This document shows, piece by piece, positions 21,706-32,560 of a stretch of 64,000 nucleotides of DNA. Position 1 is the first letter of the stretch; the number at the start of each line of letters is the position of its first letter. The notes beneath the pieces are model-generated. The model had not been told where the DNA came from. It ran no database searches and worked only from the letters and a program-made list of their open reading frames with translations. The stretch is from Pseudoips prasinana (taxonomy: Eukaryota > Arthropoda > Insecta > Lepidoptera > Nolidae), in the NCBI GenBank assembly GCA_951640165.1, contig OX621249.1, positions 26,083,201 to 26,147,200 of the forward strand. Reading direction: 5' to 3'. The position numbers and the translations under genes were made by a program.

Positions 21706-21734
21706 CCAAAATCCCTCCTTTGTATCTTGGCGGT

Positions 21735-22205
21735 GCCTGCCTAATTAAAATTGATCGCTTTTAGCATCTGGGTCACTGGATTTTGGAAGATCTGAGTGAC
21801 AATTTAGATGTAGCACGAAAACGCAGAGCGCTTTCTGTGCGCTGTAATATGCTGGCTCGCAGGTTTGCATGGGATACGGAACAGGTCAAAGTAACTTTGT
21901 TTAAAGCTTATTGCCAATTATTTTACACATGCTGCCTATGGACGAAGTACACCCAGCGCACATAAAGCGCTCTATGAGTCTTGTATAGCAACGCATTCAG
22001 GGTGATGTTCGGACTGCCACACTATTGCAGAAAAGAGCGTAGATGGATTTCATGCCATCATTAGGAAACGAAACGATGTGCCTCTATGATGCAATGCATG
22101 CGATCCAGTTCGAATAGCATTCTGAGTGTATTGGGTGGTCGCTGGGACTCGCCTATGTTCCGGCACTGGACATCCCTACATTCTACAGGTGGTCGTGTTA
22201 TGGAC
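21735..22205 (+). pseudogene. LINE fragment, second family
   Basis: Translation gives LGHWILEDLSDNLDVARKRR, ALSVRCNMLARRFAWD and KVTLFKAYCQLFYTCCLW, then, after stops, MHAIQF and RWDSPMF-like pieces. These match the conserved post-catalytic region of another LINE lineage whose C-terminus reads KAYCQ..YTC.LW. There are several stops. Confidence 0.65.
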
Positions 22206-22284
22206 TAGGTTTAAACTTGTGCCCTTCACATACTTACATTGTTATTACTAACACTAGTTATTAAGATGTATTACTAACATTTTT

Positions 22285-22447
22285 TTTTTCGCGGGGTACT
22301 TTACAAACATATAATATACGGACACAAATTACATCTAGACTCAGAACAATTATTTATGGGTCACACAAACAGTTGTCCGGCGCGGGACTCGAACCCGCGA
22401 CACGAAGTGGCGAGGCGACTGTCTTAGCCGCTGCACCACACGTGCAG
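22285..22447 (-). repeat. SINE D copy
   Basis: On the minus strand the tRNA-like head reads GTGGTGCAGCGGCTAAGACA and GGGTTCGAGTCCCGCG; the body then runs to CATATAATATGTTTGTAAAG and GTACCCCGCG. Other copies are at 47478-47632 and 54697-54836. 22450-22880 holds only an RTE-type 3' end scrap at 22608-22660 and AT-rich sequence. Confidence 0.8.
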
Positions 22448-22879
22448 TTATATGGACTGTGTCTGAATTAAATGATTTATTATTATTATTATACTATCCG
22501 GAGGCTAGGTTATTTATGCCTCCATATTGCCAGCTTTGACAGAGGCGCAAGCAGGTTTTTCTAGACATAGCGGTGCTCCGTATTAGTTCCATGGTGGTCG
22601 CATTATGAGCTTGATATCGTCCACTGGTGGAAATAGGCCTCCCCCAAAGGTTTCTAACTCAATTCAATTCCGATTATTCATGAACAATTTAAATTGAAAA
22701 ACAGTACAATAAATTTAAAATAAGTAAATGAACATGCATAGACATTTATGATAAAAACTATTAATTATAAAAAATCCAAATAACATTAATTAATTATATA
22801 ATAATAGTTATTATTTATAAATTATTTAATTAATAACATATTGATTTATAAATAGTCTATAGAGTAGAGACATCTTTTC

Positions 22880-23440
22880 AATAGGAGTGTCTTAAGTTGT
22901 GGTTTAAATGAACCTGTGTACAGCATGCCCTTTAACTCAATCAGTAACTTATTAAAAATTTTAACAGCCTTATAATGACGACTATGTTTAGCAACATCAA
23001 ATAGAGGCTTGAATTAGCTGGCAAAATCATTTCTACGCCTTTTTTTTTACCTTGCTAACCTCTCCTCGTATGTTTCATATTGGTATAAATTTTTTTTTAA
23101 AGTGCTTAACAATACCAATATGTAGAGGCTGGGTACAGTGAGGATCCCTAGTTCTTCGAAATGTGGTCAACAGCTCTCATAATGGTTCGCATAGCCCATT
23201 TTGCAAAATAAATGCCCTTTGGCAGTTGTAATTATAGCTTTACCCCAAAATTGGATGCTCTATTAGTGCGTAGTAAATCATTTTTAGATCCTTTATATGT
23301 ACTTACTTCATCCCTTAGAGTACGCAGAGCATAACAAGCAGACGATATAGATGATTCTAGTGCAGCTAATTCATTTTCCAGTTGAAACATTCGTCTATAT
23401 GTATGCCTAGAAATTTAACTTCCCTGACTGATGATTGATG
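22880..23440 (-). pseudogene. Degenerate LINE reverse transcriptase tail
   Basis: The minus strand reads VREVKFLGIHIDECFNWK, then scattered frames with YALIEHPILG and RRTRDPHCTQPLHI. The FLGIHID block marks the post-catalytic region of a non-LTR reverse transcriptase. Many stops. 23450-23705 has no gene. Confidence 0.65.
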
Positions 23441-23705
23441 ATTTTATTTAAATACGCCACAATAGTTTTGTCCCGTAAGCACCGTCGTCACACGGAACAT
23501 CTTCAATTATCTGGATGACGTTATCCAGATTTACTTAAAACAGGTTAAGGCTATTAGAAACTCTCGTGGTAATCCGATATATCGTACTCAACGGGGGAGA
23601 GTATGATGTATCGGATATCGGAAGTGGTTAGCAATACCGGTAGCTATCTCACGACTCCCAAGGGCAGTATGTCGAAAAGCATCGTGTATTGAAGTCACCC
23701 CCTAA

Positions 23706-23972
23706 ACCTCTATTTACTTAAAACAAACCGGGGCTCTACCAGCTAAGTCGCCGAACATCGATTTCTTAAATGGCGGTCAAATAAATAAAAGTTAAAAATG
23801 ACTTAACCAATCGTTAAATCGGCTTCCATGAGCACAAGTGACGTCATAAATGGTCCGGAATCGATTGTCAACGTTGAAGCCGATTTAACGATTGATTAAG
23901 TCATTTGTAACCTTTATTTAATTGAACGCCATTTAAGTAATCGATGTTCGGGGACTTAGCCGGTAGACCCCC
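23706..23972. mobile_element. Foldback MITE, long inverted repeats
   Basis: The left arm, from CTCTACCAGCTAAGTCGCCG through TCGTTAAATCGGCTTC, pairs with the right arm (GAAGCCGATTTAACGATTGA through CGGGGACTTAGCCGGTAGA). The arms are about 95 bases with scattered mismatches, joined by a short centre with TCCGGAATCGATTGTC. Same family as 16400-16715. Non-coding. Confidence 0.8.
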
Positions 23973-24172
23973 AGGGCCTGAGAATTTCTCAGTATCAGCC
24001 CGAAACTTGTAAGTTGCTGGTATTACACCGTGCCTCGCAAAACACGTAGACCGGTCCTGTACCATTTTTATATATCAGAGAGCTACTTTAAGTTTAACGG
24101 ATATGGATTAAATCGGATAGGTTACGCTTACCCTGAATTAAGTATAGACTTCAATAATTTCCTTGCTAAATC

Positions 24173-24330
24173 ACACTAATATTATAAAGGCGAAAGGTTG
24201 TGAGTGTGTGAATGTGTATATTTGTTACTTTTTCACGTCTAAACGGCTGGAGCGATTTTAATATAATTTATTATGGAGTTAGCTGACACCCTGGATTAAC
24301 ACAAAGGCTACACAATAACCTAAAACACAA
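24173..24330 (+). mobile_element. Lep1-type Helitron 5' part
   Basis: Starts TCACACTAATATTATAAAGG, then GAGTGTGTGAATG and TTTTTCACGTCTAAACGGCT. The CGCGGG hairpin end is missing. Confidence 0.65.
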
Positions 24331-24419
24331 ATTGATATTTGATGACAAGGAAATTTGCAGGTTATCATTTTGCGGACAGTTGAGTAAAAGATCATAAAGA
24401 CGGAATATAGTGAAGTTTC

Positions 24420-26845
24420 ATGCTGAAAATACACAGGAAAAAGGTATCACCATTTATTGCTTTATTACATACCACAATTACTGACCATTACACTACCTTT
24501 ATGTCTTTAACTAAGTTAAGAAACATTCACATTCCTAAAAAAACGTATACTATTGTAGATTATGAACAGGCCTTGAAAGATTTACAACAACAAAACTTAT
24601 CTGAATTACTCTTCTGTAATGACCCCAATTTATTAATAAACATCTCACTAATCTTCTCATTAATAAACTCATCAACACCTTGAAAAATAACACTACTATC
24701 AGAATAGTACCAAATAGTAAGCGAACAATTAAGCCGTGGATTACCACTGGTATTCTACGCTGCATACGAAATCGTAATAATCTACAAAAACAATTTAGAC
24801 TTGACCCACACAATGAAATCTTAAAACTAACCTATACTAGATACCGGAATCATTGTAATTCTTTAATAAAAAAATTAAAGCGAAAATACGAAAGAGATTT
24901 ACTTACAAATTCAGTTACAAACAATAAATTGCTCTGGAAAAATATTAAACATCTAACTTATTCTAATAAATGTAAAAATCATAGCTCTGAAATACTAAAT
25001 ATAAGAGTATCACCTCATGAGTCAGTAAACTTTATTAACAATCATTTTGCAAATATAGGTAAACAGTTAGCTCAAGAAATCCAGCTTAATATATCTAACC
25101 CTGATGATCAACGAAATAACTTGCCCTCCCAAAAAAAACACCTTCGTTCTTCTAGACACCGACCCCGATGAAGTGGAAAGAACATTAATGAGCCTTAAGT
25201 CTGATAGTGCCCCTGGATGGGACAATATCCCCACAAAATTTATTAAATATGCTAGAATCGTAATTGTTCCCATAATAACTCACCTAACAAATCTTTGTTT
25301 CCAAAAAGGTATCTTCCCTGATCTGTTAAAGCAATCCATTATCACTCCAGTACACAAGGGGGGGGGGGGGGGGGGGATAGAGACGATGTCAATAACTACA
25401 GACCTATTTCTGTTTTACCTTGTATTTCAAAAATTATAGAAAAATTATTAAATCATAGATTAATGCAATATTTAACTAAATTCAACATATTATCCTGTTC
25501 GCAGTTCGGTTTTAGGCAAAAAATATCCACTGAGGACGCAGTTACTGCTTTAAGTTCTTTAGTGACAGAGCAACTTGACTCTGGGAAAAAATGCTTAACT
25601 GTGTTCTTAGACCTCAAGAAGGCATTCGACACCGTCTCTGTCCCTGTCCTGGTAAAAAAACTGGAAAAGGCTGGAATACGGGAAACGGCACTCGACTTAT
25701 TAAAAGATTATGTCTCGCAGAGAATACAGAAAGTTAGGATGGGAGAGGTTACTAGTGATCCAGCGGAAGTATCTTTCGGCGTTCCACAGGGAAGCGTACT
25801 AGGCCCAACACTCTTCCTGGTATATGTCAATGACCTCTGCAACATGAATATTAATAACGCAAAAGTCTTCTCATACGCTGATGATACCGCGATAGTTTTC
25901 TCAGGGATCTCCTGGCATGATGTGAAACAAAAAGCAGAGTTGGGCATGGCCCAAGTTGCTAACTGGCTAAACATCAAGTTACTCACACTTAATACGGCTA
26001 AAACGAACTTTATATGTTTTAGTATAAACAAAAGTACACAACCTAGTGAAGACTTTAGCATAAAAGTTCATGTATGCGGGGACACTAATAATAGACATTG
26101 TAACTGTTCGCTCATTAAACAGGTCGCGCAGACAAAGTACCTAGGAGTGATACTCGATCAACGGTTATCCTGGTATCCCCACATTGATCAAGTAACAAAT
26201 AGACTTAGAAGATTAAGCTGGATATTCAAGACTCTCAGACACATTACACCAAAGAATATAAACATGAAAAGCTGCCGAAACCCGTCTAGAAATATTTTAA
26301 ATCAGATCTACATAGCTCTGGTCCAGTCGGTCCTAACATATTGCATCCCCATTTGGGGTGGGGCAGCAAAAACAAATTTTATCAACGTCGAACGTGCCCA
26401 ACGGGCTCTCATTAAGATGATGTACTTTAAAAAGTTAAGACAACCTACTGAAGACCTCTATCAGATTAGTGAATTACTCTCAGTTCGTAAATTATACGTA
26501 ATCCAAATAATTTTAAAGAAACATAAGTCCCTAAAATATGACTCAAGTATAACAACCCAAAGAAGAAAAGACCTAATTGCACAAATTCCCCATACAACAA
26601 CTATATTCGCAGGGAGACAATACAATAAGCGATCAGCTATACTGTATAATAAAATCAACAGGAAAATATACATATACCCAAAAAAATACTCTGAGTGTAA
26701 AAAATCTTTAATAAACTGGATACAATCACTAACCTATGATGACACGCACTCTTGGAACACATTAAGTAAATACTTAATAAGTTTCATTAATCACATACTA
26801 CTGCACACTCACACCTACATCTCTATACACATCCAAGTAATATAA
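24420..26845 (+). pseudogene. LINE reverse transcriptase with homopolymer frameshifts
   Basis: Motifs appear in order across frames: IKPWITTGILRCIRNRN, SAPGWDNIPTKFI, HKGG, then NYRPISVLPCISKIIEKLL, QFGFRQKISTEDAV, FLDLKKAFDTV, FGVPQGSVLGP, the catalytic box YADDTAIVF, TKYLGVILDQRLSW and YCIPIWGGA. From about 24640 to 26845 the frame is 2, then 0, then 2 again. The two changes fall in an A8 run (25131-25138) and a 19-base G run (25358-25376). An earlier shift lies near 24630. The 460-residue block from 25463 is open to the natural end. Homopolymer miscalls could explain two of the three breaks. Confidence 0.85.
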
Positions 26846-26906
26846 TACTAAACAAAAAATACCAATAACACACGCCCATACGATATTCATCACCAATTCA
26901 CTATCA

Positions 26907-26907
<1 letters not shown>

Positions 26908-26963
<56 letters not shown>
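26908..26963. repeat. (CA)n microsatellite
   Basis: About 28 uninterrupted CA units in the 3' UTR of the LINE. Confidence 0.95.
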
Positions 26964-26964
<1 letters not shown>

Positions 26965-27653
26965 GCAAACACCACAATCCTTAATACACAACACACTACC
27001 TTACATAACACTGAATACACAGCTGCAAGCAAGTTTTGCTTAAAATTAAGTTAACCCATACCTATTGTTTGTATTTTTCTTTTTCTTTTATCATTTATTT
27101 TTAGTTTTGTTAATACCTAGCTTCTTAAATTTTAATTACTTTGTTATGGAAGAGCGGTGCTTCCCAACACAGGCATTACTTGCTTAAAGGGAAGCTCCAA
27201 ACACTAAAATGTTATGTAAAAACTTTTGAAGCAATAAAATATTTTGTATTTTTTTTTGTATAGTAGATTAGTAATATAGTAGAGTAGACTTAGCAGTCAC
27301 GGGTACTAAGCACTAGACCAACACGCCATCAATTGATATTTAACAATATTTGAGACCCTAATCTCTAAAGTTAACGAGGGTAAAACCTTGGAGTACTGCT
27401 AGTAGTACATAATGCCGAGCGCAGTTAGTAAGTTATATTTAACAAGTAATAATGGGGGGTAATCTGGGTAATCTCGTACCTGGGGGTAACTCATTAAAAA
27501 AACACAATAATTAGTCTAATATTTTATTTCATTTTGAAAACATTAATTATAACAAATTCTTCTTTATAAACATAGTAAAACGGTGAATTTACACTTAATT
27601 CTTTCTTATAAATTACATAGTAGGAAAACTTTCATTTAATGCCGTCAAATATA

Positions 27654-29297
27654 CACTCGCGAGCAACCAAATCGACTCAAGCCTAGACGGCGCACATATA
27701 CATTGATTTTCCTAAAACGATAAATGGTAATTACAAAAGTGATATGTCATTCGAAAGCTGAAGAATTAGGCTTTCAATTAACATCAATACCTTAAAAAAA
27801 ACTAAGCGCTGATTTATTGACACATTTTAATTGGCCGTCAGCGTAAATTACCTCTTTAGGAATCCACGACTTGCGCTACCTGCTCCCGCTATAAAACCCC
27901 CCACTTCCGGTTTATCTTATCAGTTGCTTGTTACAGGTTGACCGGTACACATCTCCGTAAATTGCATTCCTTGTTTTCGCTAACCCATGGATACCACACC
28001 AGAAGAAGCCGCTCAAGTTGTTGCCTTGTTGCAACAAGGGTTAAGTCAGCGAGCAATCGCTGCCCAGCTCCACTTGAGCCAGTCTTCTGTATCCCGAGTA
28101 TACAGACGGTTCCAAGAGACTGGTGCCTTCAATCGGAGACCAAGAACGAGCCGCCACCGGTGCACTTCAGAGAGAGACGACCGCTTCATTGTCTCAACCT
28201 CGCTGCGCAATCGACACCTTACGGGCGTTGATGTGCAGCAAGAACTGAGACGTGTACGACAAGTGGCTGTCAGCGAGTGGACAGTGAGAAGACGCTTGAA
28301 GGAAGCCAACTTGACGCCAAAAAGACCTGCGACGGGCCCTAAGTTGACTGCAGGCCACCGACAAGCGCGCCTTCAATTTGCTCGAGAGCATCTCAATTGG
28401 AGCGTTGCGCAATGGCGATCGGTCCTGTTTACTGATGAGTGCAGAATGTGTCTGCATGGCAGTGACAGGAGAGGCCGAGTCTACAGGCGTCCGGGAGAAC
28501 GATTTGCCCAATGTTGTTTCGCTGAAACAGTGGCATATGGCGGCGGTTCCTGCATGATGTGGGCTGGTATCTCTTTAGAGGGAAAAACCGAACTTGTTTT
28601 CGTGCCTGGGGGCGGCCGAGGAGGCGGGCTAACAGCTGATCGGTACATCACCGACATTCTACTGGATCATGTTGTGCCCTACGCAGGGTTTGTCGGTGAA
28701 GACTTCGTGTTAATGCACGACAATGCCCGCTGCCACACGGCACGAGTCACTCGACAGTTTCTGCAAGAGGTCGAATTACGCACGATGGACTGGCCTGCGC
28801 TCAGTCCTGACATGAATCCCATCGAGCACTTATGGGACGAGCTTAAAAGAAGAGTTCGGGCCAGAAATCCAGTCCCTTCAAGCGTAGACGAGCTAAAGAC
28901 AGCATTATTAGAGGAGTGGGACGGCATTCCTCAAGAAAATGTCAAAAAATTGATAAGGTCCATGAAAAACAGACTGCGGGATGTAATTAGGGCTAGAGGG
29001 GGCAATACGAAATACTGATTTAAATAAAATAATTTTATTTTTAATTTTTTTTGTTTAATTTGTCAAATACGAGACACATACCCTTTTTCCTAAATTCCCG
29101 TTTTTCCTACTCTTGCATTCAGACATCATTTATTTCAAAAATGATGGATGGATTTCAATGATAATGATATCAAATTAAAGCTGACATCTTAAGCTTTCGA
29201 ATGACATATCATTTTAATAATTTCCATTCATGATTTTAGTTGTATCAATGTATGTGTGCGCCGACAAGGCTTGAGTCGATTTGGTTGCTCGCGAGTG
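27654..29297 (+). mobile_element. Intact Tc1-type transposon
   Basis: 1644 bp, flanked by TA (27652-27653 and 29298-29299). The termini read CACTCGCGAGCAACCAAATC inward; inverted repeats are exact for 30 bp and extend to about 53 bp with three mismatches. A second inverted pair, GATATGTCATTCGAAAGCT (27741-27759 and 29192-29210), lies inside, as in Tc1 elements with internal transposase-binding repeats. The duplicated locus at 14320 (CGTCAAATATATAATAAC) is an empty site showing precise TA insertion. All parts needed for transposition appear present. Confidence 0.95.
27987..29018 (+). CDS. Tc1 transposase (343 aa, DD34E)
   Basis: Uninterrupted frame from ATG 27987 to TGA 29016-29018, the usual size for Tc1 transposases. 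The N-terminal helix-turn-helix region is at residues about 5-110 (GLSQRAIAAQLHLSQSSVSR, then a second HTH with TVRRRLKEANL). The catalytic triad is D150 (LFTDECRM), D245 (LMHDNARCH) and E280 (NPIEHLWDELKRR), with 34 residues between the second and third, the Tc1 signature. A short Gly-rich stretch (PGGGRGGG) lies near 207-214. The protein should cut and paste the element at TA. No defect seen; whether it is expressed is unknown. Confidence 0.95.
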   Translation: MDTTPEEAAQVVALLQQGLSQRAIAAQLHLSQSSVSRVYRRFQETGAFNRRPRTSRHRCTSERDDRFIVSTSLRNRHLTGVDVQQELRRVRQVAVSEWTVRRRLKEANLTPKRPATGPKLTAGHRQARLQFAREHLNWSVAQWRSVLFTDECRMCLHGSDRRGRVYRRPGERFAQCCFAETVAYGGGSCMMWAGISLEGKTELVFVPGGGRGGGLTADRYITDILLDHVVPYAGFVGEDFVLMHDNARCHTARVTRQFLQEVELRTMDWPALSPDMNPIEHLWDELKRRVRARNPVPSSVDELKTALLEEWDGIPQENVKKLIRSMKNRLRDVIRARGGNTKY

Positions 29298-29700
29298 TAT
29301 AATAATAGCATATCATCCCATTTATTTTGAGCAGTATGAAATTGAAAGTAAAAACATAATAATTATTCTAATATTTTATTTCATTTTGAAAACATTAATA
29401 ATAACAAATTTTTCTTTATAAACATAGTAAAACGGTGAATTTACACTTATATCTTTCTTTTAAATGAATATTACATAGTAGGAAAACTTTCATTTAATGC
29501 CGTCAAATATATAATAACTAGCATATCACTCCATTTATTTTGAGAAGTATGAAATTCAAAGTATATTGTGCTGAATATTTTAAAATATTAATCACACACA
29601 AAATAAATAAGTTACTTCATTTATTAATTTTTTGTGTGTTTAATTTTCTAAGATATTCAACATATGTTTGTAGTCATTAAATTAAAGCTTTGCGAGTAAG
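29298..29700 (+). repeat. Second and third copies of the 14.15-kb unit
   Basis: After the Tc1, the interrupted unit resumes (ATTTATTTTGAGCAGTATGA) and is followed by another full copy (29340-29690). With 27505-27653 this makes a local tandem arrangement beside gene 2. Confidence 0.75.
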
Positions 29701-29715
29701 TCCATTCAATTTATT

Positions 29716-29865
29716 GGTTCTCGAGTGACGACCACGAACCGGAAGACGCAGCGTGGGCAGGCCCCCTACAAGGTGGACCGACGATTGTACTGGATGTTGG
29801 TAGCACAAGAGCGGCCATTATGGAGATCTTTGAGGGAGGCCATTGTCGACGTCTTTCGGTTGATA
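29716..29865 (+). repeat. RTE 3' fragment forming gene 2 3' UTR (antisense)
   Basis: Same RTE piece as 14552-14701, with the same 12-base internal loss, ending at the stop codon of gene 2. On the minus strand, AATAAA (29710-29715) lies at its far side. Confidence 0.85.
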
Positions 29866-31536
29866 TTATGCTTTCGGCTGTTTGTTTTGTAGCTTTTGTA
29901 TACCTGCTATATCATCCGCGTTCACCGTACGGATATCATATACATCGCCATTGTGAATGTATACATATGTTGTATGGCAAACGCATGGCGGTGGAGGAGG
30001 AAGAAATATACACGCATCAACTGTCGTCTGAACTTGTGGGTTCCCTGTAAACAATAAATACGAATTACTTACTTATCGTATGATCATTACAGCTGAAAGA
30101 AGTCCACAACTGGACAAGCCTCCCCAATACCCTTGGGGGTATGCCATAATCGCCACGCTTGGCAGACGGGTTGGCGATCGCAGTAACTTATCGTATCGAC
30201 AGTGGTTGTGGTGTCAGAATTGTTCAAGCCGCCCAGTAGGCCTCTGGCATGGCTTTATGACTGTTATCTACTATCTCTGTTATCTACGTGACTAGAGCAC
30301 GGAGACGCTCAGAAATTAAACCACTTCAGTAGTCACCCATCTATGGACTGACCGCTAGCCTAGTTCCTTAACCTCGCCGATCTCTTTTGAACCGGTGATA
30401 GTAAACGAATCAATGATGGCGTTGTCTTTAAAAAAAAAGGTTTCTACATACAAAACGTGTCAGTCTATTGATAATTTTGTACGGGAACGTAATCTTCCTT
30501 TTGTGTATTTTGCTAATTGTTCTATACATTGTTCAGTTTCATAGGCAAATTGAGCCACTTGAGTTTGTCTACTATTTAAGTTACACCTTGTATACCCACA
30601 TTACATACATCCACGATAAAGAAGATTTAGGCGTTATTGTCACTGTCGCTGATTAAGTTAAGTTCGCTATTTTGATGGTAGAGCATAGCCATCTTTTGTT
30701 TAATTTAGCAACTCAGCTTGATAAGAGTGTATTTACGGAATACGCTCTGTAAAAGACCTTAAATACTTAATAGTAATTAATAACCATTTGATTGAGCAGT
30801 GAACTTTGGCAAAGTCAAAGAGCTCTGCTACAATAGATCAGTAATGGTCGAGGTAGCAAGATGCCATCAAGGCATCAAGCCCCAAACAATTAATAATAAT
30901 AAAAATAATAATAGCCATTTGAACCCAAACTAAGCCGAGCTTGTACTATGGAAACCGGATAACTGATCACTACATTACTACCTTTCTTTTGTAAATATAT
31001 CCTGGGACCCTGGGACCCTAGTACATTATTTACACACGGCCATCTGATCCCAAACTAAGCCGAGCTTGTACTATGGAAACCGGATAACTGATATACTACA
31101 TATATCTACTAATTTTCTTTTGTAAATACATACAAATATATAGATGATTACACCCAAACTCAGGACAAACAGACATGTTAATGCACACAAATATCTGTTC
31201 CGGGTGGGAATCGAACCCACGACATGCGGCGTGAAAGGCAAGCATTTGCCAACAACGCCAACCAGCCTGTCTACACATAATCCAGGTAATTATGAGTTAC
31301 TTGGTTAGGGATTCTGAGTGTGAGTGAGGTCGCTAGATCTCAACGGAGAAAGAACGTTGGAACGTGATGCTTTATGTGTCTCAAACTACATAGGCTACGG
31401 AAATCACTAGTTGGTAGTAAATGTACCGAAATTCCGAGACCCTTTCGGAAAATTCGGTTAAGATAAAATATAACTTACATGATATCCCGATGGTGGCAAT
31501 AAATAATAGGACGACCAGTTTGCTGAATCCGAACAT
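29866..31536 (-). CDS. Short secreted protein 2 (78 aa, two exons)
   Basis: Paralogue of the gene at 14702-15929, family not recognised. Exon 1 is 31479-31536 (58 nt), encoding MFGFSKLVVLLFIATIGIS plus one base, with a GTAAGT donor. Exon 2 is 30044-29866 after a TTTACAG acceptor, 237 coding nt in total. The mature part starts WNPQVQTTVDAC, has the PPPPP run and CVC, then YVYIHNGDVYDI, and ends KQPKA. Compared with gene 1 it lacks the residues of YDLFR and has a different tail. The intron carries the same RTE-derived element and SINE E as gene 1, so the duplication followed those insertions. TATA and a TCAGT initiator lie at the expected spacing. Secreted; role unknown. Confidence 0.8.
30080..30360 (-). 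repeat. RTE-derived deleted element and SINE E in gene 2 intron
   Basis: Same pair as 14928-15190: RTE 3' end piece, RTE 5' piece (30142-30185) and SINE E (about 30200-30360). 30361-30890 contains no exon that I can identify. Confidence 0.75.
30895..31273 (-). repeat. Two SINE B copies in tandem
   Basis: A truncated 3' part (about 30915-30998) is followed by a longer copy (31005-31273) with a B box reading GGTTCGATTCCCACCC on the minus strand. Both sit in the intron of gene 2. Confidence 0.75.
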
Positions 31537-31554
31537 GATGCAAGTTAGTGAGTG

Positions 31555-31589
31555 ACTGAAGAAGAATTCTCTCCATACTCTTTTATATA
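31555..31589 (-). promoter_or_regulatory. Core promoter of short secreted gene 2
   Basis: On the minus strand TATATAAAA (31589-31581) is followed about 32 bases later by the arthropod initiator TCAGT (31559-31555), then the ATG at 31536. The spacing fits a focused TATA promoter. Confidence 0.75.
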
Positions 31590-31724
31590 CAGAGTATCAG
31601 TTAATTCAAATGACGTACTTATCGTATATAAAACTTAATTATAAAAAGGTTCAGGTTGAGATACTGTAAGTATTATCTGTTTATTTGGAAATTCCAATTG
31701 TTATCTGTATAATGTATTTTGTAT

Positions 31725-32030
31725 TTATTTTATATATATCAGAGGGCGACAAACGAGCAAGTGGTTCACCTGATGGTAAGTGATCACTGCCGCCCATAGA
31801 CACTCGCAACCCCTCTGGTGGTCGCGGGTGCGTTGCCAGCCTTTAACAGTCAGCAAACAAGTGTTGCTGACCCTTCCCCCCACCTCAATGAGCTCTGGCG
31901 ACTTTACTCACACTCGGAAACACAACATTAAAATTATTAATGTTATTTATTAAGGAATATCTTCTGTAAGGTGGAGGTACTTCCCCAGTCGGGCTGCTCT
32001 TTGAGCGAATAAACGCTATGCCCTACCTCT
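31725..32030 (+). repeat. Repeat I (unclassified lepidopteran-type)
   Basis: GAGGGCGACAAACGAGCAAG, TTCACCTGATGGTAAGTGAT, CACTGCCGCCCATAGACACT, ending near CGAATAAACGCTATGCCC. No coding capacity. The motif order suggests a dispersed repeat, but I saw no second copy here. Confidence 0.5.
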
Positions 32031-32288
32031 CTTGTTTATTATTAATAATAATATCTGGGGACAATGTCACACAGATCATCCTAGCCCCAAACTAAGCAAA
32101 GCTTGTACTATGGGTACCAGGCGACGATATACATACTTATATAGATAGATAAATACTTATATACATAGAAACATCCATGACTCAGAAACAAATATTCGTG
32201 CTCATCACACAAATATTTGCACTTACCGGGATTCGAACCCAGGAGCACCAGCTTCGAAGGCAGGAGCACTACCAACTAGGCTACTAGG
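32030..32288 (-). repeat. SINE A copy
   Basis: Minus-strand copy: head with CTAGTTGGTAGTGCTCCTGC and GGTTCGAATCCCGG, ending GACATTGTCCCCAG and an ATT tail at the low end. Confidence 0.85.
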
Positions 32289-32560
32289 TATTATTGTTTC
32301 ATAATAATATTAATAAACTTGACTGGCCTATTTGGTCTGGAGTGAGCATCACTGCTAAGGCGATTGGCACACTGCCCCGCCTGATGCAGCGTCGTGCGTG
32401 AGTGCGTGTTCTAACGTTACTTGTAAGTATCTCCGTTTATATAGAAAACACACACAGAACATGCATTTGCATGAACGCACGTGGATGCATGTTCTGTGTG
32501 TTGGACTGTGCGTGATTTCTATACAAACCGTACGGTCACCGTAGCCTAGTTGGTAGTGCT

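Larger units (their letters stand above)
24420..27265 (+). mobile_element. 5'-truncated non-LTR retrotransposon with 3' UTR
   Basis: Coding sequence to 26845, then a 3' UTR with a CA repeat (26908-26963), an AATAAA near 27233 and a T-rich end at about 27265. Only the last residues of the region before the reverse transcriptase survive (from about 24420), so the endonuclease is missing. I place it in the broad jockey/CR1 group but cannot fix the clade. Confidence 0.7.
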
